Under the pieces are notes generated by a model. It was not told where the DNA came from. It searched no databases and worked only from the letters and a program-made list of their open reading frames with translations. 53,071 bases of DNA from an uncultured Clostridia bacterium. Its GTDB lineage: Bacteria > Bacillota > Clostridia > Monoglobales > Monoglobaceae. Below are positions 42,631 to 48,681 of the stretch, in pieces. How positions within the stretch are numbered: the stretch's first letter is position 1; every line of letters begins with the position of its first letter. Both the position numbers and the translations under genes were made by a program. Location: contig CANQQJ010000025.1 in NCBI GenBank assembly GCA_947625905.1, forward strand, positions 1 through 53,071, in the 5' to 3' direction.

Positions 42631-42656
42631 AAAGGCTCCCTATCCCGGGAGCCTTT
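42631..42656. terminator. Terminator shared by galE and the lipoprotein gene
   Basis: Perfect stem AAAGGCTCCC (42631-42640)/GGGAGCCTTT (42647-42656), loop TATCCC. The stronger T-tract (GTTTTTTC) is on the minus strand. Confidence 0.85.
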
Positions 42657-42676
42657 TGATATGTCGTTTGCCGCTC

Positions 42677-43477
42677 TCAATCGCTAAGCGCGATGAACAC
42701 GTCGGCGCGGTCGAAATCCTCGTAGCAAACGGAAGGAAGAGTAACGTTTTCGCCCGCTTTCAGGTTCGGCAGGTCGCTTGAGTCAAAGCCGACCATGCTG
42801 TTGCTGTCAAAAAATATCACCAGATATTTAAGGTCGTCGGCGTCGTCGGCGCCGTTGTTGGTAACGGTCAGATTAACTCCGCCCTGAGCTCTGGAGGCTC
42901 TCGCCCCTATATCGCTTATATGAGTGCCCCGCAGGGAGCTTTCTTTATAATTAACGGTGCGGACGATCGTCTCGGTGTCCTCGTCCAGCTCAAATCCGAT
43001 ATAGCTGCGCTGCCCGCTTTCCAGATTTTTGAGGGTCTTGCTCTCGTTTCCGAGGGTTTTATTGTTTGAGTTTTTGCATTCGATGGAAATATCCGCGTCA
43101 ACGTCATAGTCCGAATCGTTGTCAAACACGAAAAACGCGAATTTATTTCCGTCGTCGTCCAGATAATCATACTCGTTGACGTCAATATCCTCGCCCACGG
43201 TGTCGGAGTCGAATTTCTGTTTGCTCTTGCTGTCCTCGTCCGAGTTTTTGTCGTCGCGCTTGGACGAATCTGTGGGCTTGGGCGTGGATTTTGAGGAGTC
43301 GTTTGATTTTGACGCCGAATAGGGAGCATCCGCGCCGTACATTTCCTCAAGAGCCGCGACCCGCTCTTTCAGACTGTTGAATTCCGATTTCGAAACGCCG
43401 CATCCGCTGAGCGCCGCCGCCGTCACGGCTGCCGCCATAACAAGAGCGGCGGTTTTGAAAATACATTTTAATTTCAT
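42677..43477 (-). CDS. Lipoprotein with Ser/Lys linker, FxLYD-like
   Basis: 266 residues. Lipoprotein signal with lipobox LSGC (Cys at about 26), a short helix (SEFNSLKERVAALEEMYG), a long Ser/Lys/Asp low-complexity linker (about 50-95) and a beta-rich region with two similar halves: FVFDNDSDYDVDADISIECK and LTVTNNGADDADDLKYLVIF, each followed by a LxxGQ/GE turn. These halves resemble FxLYD domains; the match is moderate. It is likely anchored to the outer face of the membrane. 19 bp after the nitroreductase gene on the same strand, so possibly cotranscribed. Function unknown. Confidence 0.75.
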   Translation of the reverse strand: MKLKCIFKTAALVMAAAVTAAALSGCGVSKSEFNSLKERVAALEEMYGADAPYSASKSNDSSKSTPKPTDSSKRDDKNSDEDSKSKQKFDSDTVGEDIDVNEYDYLDDDGNKFAFFVFDNDSDYDVDADISIECKNSNNKTLGNESKTLKNLESGQRSYIGFELDEDTETIVRTVNYKESSLRGTHISDIGARASRAQGGVNLTVTNNGADDADDLKYLVIFFDSNSMVGFDSSDLPNLKAGENVTLPSVCYEDFDRADVFIALSD

Positions 43478-43496
43478 ACGTAACCTCCGAAGGGTC

Positions 43497-44018
43497 TCAG
43501 TCCCAAATTATATAATTTTCCTTGCGCGGCTTCGGCTCTGGATAGTCGCAGTCGCGATAACCCAAGACGCAGTTGCCGACGCCGACAAAGTTTTCGTCAA
43601 GGCCCCATTTTTTGAGCATTTCAATGCCTTCGGGAGTCTTGAACGTCTCGGTGGCACGGTTTATCCAGCACGAGCCAATGCCCAGCGAGTGCGCGGCGAG
43701 CATCAGATTGCCCATAACCAGGCTTCCGTCCTGCATCGCGTTGTTTCCCGAAAGACGCGTGTCCGACAGAACCACGATCACGGTTTTGGCGCCGTAGAAC
43801 GGGTGTTCGTTCGCTGTAAAGCCCGCGTTGATCTTTTCCATTTTGTCGATCATATCGGGGTCGGTCACAACCACCATGACGGGCGCCTGTCTGCCCATTG
43901 CGGTCGGCGCGTAGGTCCCTGCCTCAAGGATCGCGTCAAGTTTGTCCTTCTCGATCGGGTCGGGCTTAAACTTGCGAATACTGCGGCGGGATATGATTGT
44001 TTTAATGGTTTCGTTCAC
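43497..44018 (-). CDS. Nitroreductase-family flavoprotein
   Basis: 173 residues. N-terminal RRSIRKFKPDPI and AGTYAPTAMGRQ are FMN-binding motifs; LMLAAHSLGIGSCWINR and NCVLGYRD are also typical. It reduces an unidentified substrate using NAD(P)H. GTG 44018 is preferred to GTG 44027 because GGAG lies 8 bp before it. The substrate cannot be deduced. Confidence 0.9.
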   Translation of the reverse strand: MNETIKTIISRRSIRKFKPDPIEKDKLDAILEAGTYAPTAMGRQAPVMVVVTDPDMIDKMEKINAGFTANEHPFYGAKTVIVVLSDTRLSGNNAMQDGSLVMGNLMLAAHSLGIGSCWINRATETFKTPEGIEMLKKWGLDENFVGVGNCVLGYRDCDYPEPKPRKENYIIWD

Positions 44019-44093
44019 ATTTATCACTCCGTTTCAGAATATATATAATAATTATAACATAATTCGATAAATATTTCAATGGTTTTATGCAAG

Positions 44094-44116
44094 AAAAAAG
44101 AGCAGCGTGGCTGCTC
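44094..44116 (-). terminator. Terminator downstream of rpsT
   Basis: Stem GAGCAGC (44100-44106), loop GTG, GCTGCTC (44110-44116); on the minus strand followed by TTTTTT. It lies about 100 bp after the rpsT stop. The stretch between, 44117-44218, has further hairpins: GACTTCA/TGAAGTC and CGCGGCG/CCGCCGCG. Confidence 0.85.
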
Positions 44117-44218
44117 CGTGTTTGTAGAGTTTTTGACTTCAAGTGTCAGATGCCGCGCTCTGCGCGCGGACGTGAAGTCGAATTATTCGCGGCGTTTGCC
44201 CCGCCGCGGGGGTCTGAG

Positions 44219-44479
44219 CTACGAGAGCTTGTTCATCATGTTTGCGTACTGGCTCTTTCTGCGGGCGGCGGTGTTCTTGTGCAGAATACCCTTTGCCACG
44301 GCCTGGTCAGTCTTTTTAACAACCGCTTTATAAGCTTCGGAGGCAGCGTCCTTGCCCTGCTTCAAAGAATCCTCAAACTTTTTAACAGCGGTCTTGAGCT
44401 GAGACTTGTTCATTTTATTTCTGAGAGTCTTTGTTGCGATAACCTTAACTCTTTTTTTAGCTGATTTAATGTTAGGCAT
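44219..44479 (-). CDS. rpsT: 30S ribosomal protein S20
   Basis: 86 residues, Lys-rich and helical: MPNIKSAKKRVKVIATKTLR at the start and GILHKNTAARRKSQYANMM near the end match S20. It binds 16S rRNA in early 30S assembly. ATG 44479 is chosen because GGAGGTG lies 7 bp before it; the longer frame to 44497 has no support. Monocistronic. Confidence 0.97.
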   Translation of the reverse strand: MPNIKSAKKRVKVIATKTLRNKMNKSQLKTAVKKFEDSLKQGKDAASEAYKAVVKKTDQAVAKGILHKNTAARRKSQYANMMNKLS

Positions 44480-44529
44480 TTTTTCACCTCCAGACAAATT
44501 TCAATTTGATTTTTACATCAGTAACTAGT

Positions 44530-44558
44530 ATTATACCACTATATTTTAAAGATTGCAA
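44530..44558 (-). promoter_or_regulatory. rpsT promoter
   Basis: Minus strand: -35 TTGCAA (44558-44553), 17-bp spacer, -10 TATAAT (44535-44530). Confidence 0.85.
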
Positions 44559-44677
44559 GAGTTTTTTTAAAAAATTTTGCAATATTTTTCCGTCCCGAAA
44601 TCCCCGCTTTGCAGTATAATGTATAAAAACCGCGCCCGCGGGCTCTTAAAAATTTACGCCCGAGGCGAAAAAACCAT

Positions 44678-44706
44678 TTGACATAATAAGGATAATGTCA
44701 TATAAT
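44678..44706 (+). promoter_or_regulatory. Consensus promoter of the asd-dap operon with spacer palindrome
   Basis: -35 TTGACA (44678-44683), 17-bp spacer, -10 TATAAT (44701-44706), a full consensus match. A 22-bp imperfect palindrome, TGACATAAT...ATAATGTCA (44679-44700), fills the spacer exactly, as for a repressor site. Confidence 0.85.
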
Positions 44707-44741
44707 TATATATACGAATGATTCAAGGAGGAATGTAAGTT

Positions 44742-45842
44742 TTGAAACAGTTTAACGTTGGAATTATCGGAGCCACGGGAATGGTGGGGCAGCGGTTCAT
44801 CACCCTGCTTTATGACCATCCGTGGTTTAATATAAAGCTGCTGGCCGCCTCCCCGAGAAGCGCCGGCAAAAAATATGTCGAGGCGGTCGGAAAACGCTGG
44901 TCAATGCCGGTCGAGATCCCCGAGTCGGTGCGCGATATGGTCGTGTACGACGCGGCGGCGGACGTTGAAAAGATAGCGAAGCAGGTTGACTTCGTGTTCT
45001 GCGCGGTCGATATGAAAAAGGACGAGATCAAGGCGCTTGAGGAAAAATACGCCAAGGCCGAGTGTCCGGTCGTATCCAACAATTCGGCCCATCGCCACAC
45101 TCCCGACGTGCCGATGATAATTCCGGAGATCAATCCGCAGCACCTTGAGATCATAGAGGCGCAGAAAAAGCGTCTGGGTACTAAGCGCGGCTTTATCGCG
45201 GTCAAGTCCAACTGCTCGCTGCAGTCGTATCTGCCCGCTCTGGCGGTCATAGATCAAAAGTACCCGATCGACAAGGCGCTCGTCACCACCTATCAGGCGA
45301 TATCGGGCGCGGGCAAGACGTTTGAGAGCTGGCCCGAGATGGTTGACAATCTGATCCCCTATATCGGCGGAGAGGAAATGAAGTCGGAGGTCGAGCCCAA
45401 TAAGATACTGGGCGAGATCAAGGGCGGCGAGATCGTGCCTTCCGATAAGCTGAGCATCGAGTGCCAGACCTACAGAGTTCCGGTTTCGGACGGTCACACG
45501 GCGGCGATATTCTTCAGCTTCAAAGACAGCGCAAACAAGCCCTCGGTCGAGGAGATCGAGAACATGTGGAGAGAGTTTGAGGGCGAGCCGCAGAAGCTTA
45601 AACTGCCCCACGCTCCCAAGCATTTCATATATGTGTACACGGAAAAGGATAATCCCGATATGCCCCGGATCAAAGAGGCGCGCGAGATAGACGGCGGAAT
45701 GGCCGTATCCTGCGGCAGGCTGAGAGAGTCGGCGCAGTACGACTACAAGATGGTCTCGATGAGCCACAACACTCTGCGCGGCGCGGCCGGCGGAGCGGTG
45801 CTCATGGCGGAGCTGCTTGCGGCAAAGGGCTATTTGGATTGA
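44742..45842 (+). CDS. asd: Aspartate-semialdehyde dehydrogenase (archaeal/yeast-type)
   Basis: 366 residues. NADP-binding GATGMVGQRF (residues 10-19), catalytic Cys in KSNCSLQSY (about 154-162), and RVPVSDGHTA with HNTLRGAAGG. This length and the HRHTPDVPMIIPEIN segment fit the archaeal/fungal-type enzyme rather than the Escherichia coli type. It reduces aspartyl phosphate to the semialdehyde that feeds lysine, threonine and methionine. Starts at TTG 44742 with AAGGAGG 10 bp before. First gene of the operon asd-dapA-dapB-ACT. Confidence 0.95.
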   Translation: MKQFNVGIIGATGMVGQRFITLLYDHPWFNIKLLAASPRSAGKKYVEAVGKRWSMPVEIPESVRDMVVYDAAADVEKIAKQVDFVFCAVDMKKDEIKALEEKYAKAECPVVSNNSAHRHTPDVPMIIPEINPQHLEIIEAQKKRLGTKRGFIAVKSNCSLQSYLPALAVIDQKYPIDKALVTTYQAISGAGKTFESWPEMVDNLIPYIGGEEMKSEVEPNKILGEIKGGEIVPSDKLSIECQTYRVPVSDGHTAAIFFSFKDSANKPSVEEIENMWREFEGEPQKLKLPHAPKHFIYVYTEKDNPDMPRIKEAREIDGGMAVSCGRLRESAQYDYKMVSMSHNTLRGAAGGAVLMAELLAAKGYLD

Positions 45843-45890
45843 TATATTTTTGACTGATATATTATAATATTTAAGAAAGGATTTTCGGAT

Positions 45891-46781
45891 ATGAAAGAGC
45901 CTATTTTCACCGGCAGCGGCGTGGCGATCATCACGCCGTTCACCGAAAACGGAGTTAATTACGACAAGATGGGCGAACTGATAGAGATGCACATCGCTCT
46001 CGGGACCGACGCGATCATCGTGTGCGGCACCACGGGCGAGTCGGCCACCATGCCCGACGATGAGCACGAAGAGGTCATTCGCTACACGGTCGAGAAGGCC
46101 GCGGGCAGGATAGCGGTCGTCGCCGGCACCGGCAGCAACGATACGGCTCACGCTGTCGAGCTGAGCAAGTACGCCGAGAGCGTAGGCGCCGACGGACTTC
46201 TTGTGGTCACTCCGTATTATAACAAGACGACCCAGAAGGGACTTTACGCTCACACAAAGCTTATCGCCGAAAGCGTCAAGATCCCGATCATACTTTACAA
46301 CATTCCGAGCAGGACGGGCGGCCTCGGTTTCAAGATCGAGACGCTCAAAAAGCTGGCGCAGCTTCCCAACGTCAACGCCATCAAGGAAGCAACCGGCGAC
46401 CTGGCGTTTGTGGCCGAGGTGGCGGCCGAGACAGACCTCAACATCTACGCGGGCAACGACGATATAATCGTTCCGGTCATGTCGCTCGGCGGCAAGGGCG
46501 TTATCTCGGTCCTCGCCAACATCCTGCCCAAGGAGACCCACGACATATGCGCCCTGTTCGAGAACGGCGAGCTCGAAAGATCCAGAGAGCTGTTCTTAAA
46601 GCATCTTGATTTGATACATAAGCTGTTTATCGAGGTCAATCCCATTCCGATAAAGACCGCCATGAATATGCTCGGCTACGGCGCCGGTCCTCTCAGGATG
46701 CCCCTTTGCGACATGGAGGACGGCAGCAAGGCTGTTCTCAAGGCGGCGCTTGAAAATATGGGCGTCGGCTGCAAATTATAG
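45891..46781 (+). CDS. dapA: 4-hydroxy-tetrahydrodipicolinate synthase
   Basis: 296 residues. GTTGESATM (about 44-52), catalytic Tyr in VVTPYYNKTTQKGL, Arg in YNIPSRTG, and the Schiff-base Lys in NVNAIKEATGDL (about 165). It condenses pyruvate with aspartate semialdehyde, the first committed step of lysine/diaminopimelate synthesis. GAAAGGA precedes the ATG. Confidence 0.96.
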   Translation: MKEPIFTGSGVAIITPFTENGVNYDKMGELIEMHIALGTDAIIVCGTTGESATMPDDEHEEVIRYTVEKAAGRIAVVAGTGSNDTAHAVELSKYAESVGADGLLVVTPYYNKTTQKGLYAHTKLIAESVKIPIILYNIPSRTGGLGFKIETLKKLAQLPNVNAIKEATGDLAFVAEVAAETDLNIYAGNDDIIVPVMSLGGKGVISVLANILPKETHDICALFENGELERSRELFLKHLDLIHKLFIEVNPIPIKTAMNMLGYGAGPLRMPLCDMEDGSKAVLKAALENMGVGCKL

Positions 46782-46798
46782 TTTTCGGGGTGATACAA

Positions 46799-47557
46799 AT
46801 GACAAAAATTTTATTAAGCGGATCCGGCGGCCATATGGGCAAAGCCGTGGCGAGAGTCTGCGAAAAGACCTCGGGCGTTGAGATCGTTGCAGGATGCGAC
46901 ATACACGCCGACGGCAGCGAAAATTTTCCTGTTTACGCGAAGCCCGGCGAGGTCAAAGAGGAGTTCGACGTTATTATTGACTTTTCCCACCCGTCGGCCT
47001 TTGACGGGATAATCGACTGCGCGGCGGGCACGAATACTCCCGCGGTCATCTGCACCACCGGACTCAGCGACGGACAGAAGGCAAAAATGACCGAGGCGGC
47101 AAAGTCCGCGCCGATATTCTTTTCGGCGAACATGTCTATCGGCATCAATCTTTTGATAGACTTGGCTTGCAAGGCGGCGCGGCTGCTTGAAAACAATTTC
47201 GATATCGAGATAATAGAAAAGCACCACAACCAAAAGCTGGACGCGCCCAGCGGCACGGCGCTGGCCATATCCGACGCCATATCCGACGCGGTGAGCTTTA
47301 GCCCCGAGTATGTCTACGACCGCCACTCGGTGCGCCAAAAGAGAGGCAAGACCGAGATCGGCCTCCACGCGGTGCGCGGCGGAACGATCGTCGGCGAGCA
47401 CGACGTGATCTTCGCGGGCACCGACGAGGTGATAGAGCTCAAACATTCGGCCGCCTCAAAAGAGGTGTTCGCCGTGGGAGCCGTCAAGGCCGCGGCGTTC
47501 ATGAAGGGCAAGCCGGCCGGCATGTACAGCATGAAGGATCTGATCGAAAACTCTTAA
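46799..47557 (+). CDS. dapB: 4-hydroxy-tetrahydrodipicolinate reductase
   Basis: 252 residues. NAD(P)-binding GSGGHMGKAV (about 7-16), CTTGLSDGQK, and the substrate-binding EKHHNQKLDAPSGTA with catalytic His/Lys; GRTEIG-like GKTEIGLHAVRGG is also present. It follows DapA in the pathway. The ATG at 46799 is chosen over GTG 46790 because GGGGTGA is the ribosome binding site. Confidence 0.96.
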   Translation: MTKILLSGSGGHMGKAVARVCEKTSGVEIVAGCDIHADGSENFPVYAKPGEVKEEFDVIIDFSHPSAFDGIIDCAAGTNTPAVICTTGLSDGQKAKMTEAAKSAPIFFSANMSIGINLLIDLACKAARLLENNFDIEIIEKHHNQKLDAPSGTALAISDAISDAVSFSPEYVYDRHSVRQKRGKTEIGLHAVRGGTIVGEHDVIFAGTDEVIELKHSAASKEVFAVGAVKAAAFMKGKPAGMYSMKDLIENS

Positions 47558-47578
47558 TCTGAGCAGGAGGATATATTT

Positions 47579-48034
47579 ATGATAAAAACCATCACCGATA
47601 TAAAATTTTTCTCGGGAATCGCTATCGTGACGCTCAACAACGTTCCCAACGACCCGGGCAGCGTTGCGCGCATTTTGGAGATAATCGCGGAAAACGGCAT
47701 CAGTATCGACATGATAAGCCAGACCGCGCCCTATAAGGACAGCATAAACCTGTCGTTCACTTTGTCGGAGGACGACCTGGCGGCTGTGATCGGTCTCACG
47801 GGCAAGTTCAAGTCGCTGTCGCCCAAGGTCTCGGCCGATATAAACGGCAACAACACCAAGATATTGCTCAGCGGCGAGGGAATGCGCAGCGAGGCGGGCG
47901 TGGCGGCGCAGCTGTTCGCGCTTTTGGCGGCGGAGGATATAAGGGTCAAGCTGATAACCACGGCCGAAACCGAGATATCATGCCTGATAGATATCAAAGA
48001 CGTCGAGACCGCCAAAAAGATTTTGGAAAAATAG
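47579..48034 (+). CDS. Free-standing tandem ACT-domain protein
   Basis: 151 residues: two ACT domains resembling the regulatory half of aspartate kinase. The first begins GIAIVTLNNVPNDPGSVARI with SIDMISQ; the second has KILLSGEGMRSEAGVAAQLF and TTAETEISCLID. There is no kinase domain. Last gene of the asd-dapA-dapB operon, 21 bp after dapB. The context suggests it senses lysine or another aspartate-family amino acid and controls an enzyme of the pathway, perhaps an aspartate kinase lacking its own ACT domains; the partner is not in the window. Confidence 0.85.
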   Translation: MIKTITDIKFFSGIAIVTLNNVPNDPGSVARILEIIAENGISIDMISQTAPYKDSINLSFTLSEDDLAAVIGLTGKFKSLSPKVSADINGNNTKILLSGEGMRSEAGVAAQLFALLAAEDIRVKLITTAETEISCLIDIKDVETAKKILEK

Positions 48035-48051
48035 TTTTTTAAACACAAAAG

Positions 48052-48080
48052 GCATACCGTTTTTTCGGTATGCTTTTTTT
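48052..48080 (+). terminator. Terminator of the dap operon
   Basis: Stem GCATACCG (48052-48059), T-rich loop, CGGTATGC (48066-48073), then T7. Confidence 0.9.
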
Positions 48081-48156
48081 GCGGTTTGAATTTTAAAAAC
48101 CAAACCATTCTTATAAAAAATAAATCAAAAACAGTGGATTTTTTTCGGCGGTTGTG

Positions 48157-48162
48157 GTACAA
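48157..48162 (+). promoter_or_regulatory. Probable extended -10 of the phosphatase/GTPase pair
   Basis: TACAAT preceded by TGG (extended -10) in GGTTGTGGTACAATTAAA, about 35 bp before the start codon. The -35 is weak. Confidence 0.45.
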
Positions 48163-48199
48163 TTAAAAAACAATGCGGATCAACGGAGGTTTATTATAG

Positions 48200-48676
48200 A
48201 TGACACGAGTACTGTTTATATGCCACGGCAATATTTGTCGGTCGCCGATGGCTGAGTTTTTGTTCAAGGATATGGTGAAAAAGGCGGGGCTTCGGGATGA
48301 TTTTCTGATCGAGTCGGCGGCCACCAGTTATGAGGAGATCGGCAACCCCGTGCACCCGGGCACCAAGCGCAAGCTGGCGGAGCGGGGCATCTCTGCCAAG
48401 GGCAAGCGGGCGCGGAAGCTGCTTAAATCCGACTATGACAAATACGATCTGTTCATCGGGATGGACAGCGCCAACATACGCAATATCAACAGGATATTCG
48501 GCGGCGACCCGGAGAGCAAGGTCAAAAAGATGCTCGAGTTCGCCGGGAGCTATGACGATGTGGCGGACCCGTGGTACACGGGAAATTTCGAGGTCACGTA
48601 CGACGACATAATGAGAGGCCTTAGCGGCCTTTTTAAGGAGCTTACAGGGAAAGAATATCGGGCGCGGCAGAGGTGA
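48200..48676 (+). CDS. Low-molecular-weight protein tyrosine phosphatase
   Basis: 158 residues, a complete member of the family. The catalytic loop C-x5-R-S is CHGNICRS (residues 9-16), and the general acid Asp is in VADPWYTGNF. It removes phosphate from protein Tyr, or in some Gram-positive relatives from Arg. Its ORF ends 5 bp before the TetM-like gene, so the two are probably coupled. The substrate is not known; no kinase partner is in view. Confidence 0.93.
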   Translation: MTRVLFICHGNICRSPMAEFLFKDMVKKAGLRDDFLIESAATSYEEIGNPVHPGTKRKLAERGISAKGKRARKLLKSDYDKYDLFIGMDSANIRNINRIFGGDPESKVKKMLEFAGSYDDVADPWYTGNFEVTYDDIMRGLSGLFKELTGKEYRARQR

Positions 48677-48681
48677 TAGTT

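Noticed and set aside
44559-44741. Lysine riboswitch upstream of asd
   Set aside because: The promoter at 44678-44706 leaves only about 30 nt of leader, far too short for a lysine aptamer.
44901-46541. 546-codon open frame on the minus strand opposite asd and dapA
   Set aside because: It is the antisense of two clear enzymes, has no ribosome binding site or recognisable domain, and arises from the host codon bias.
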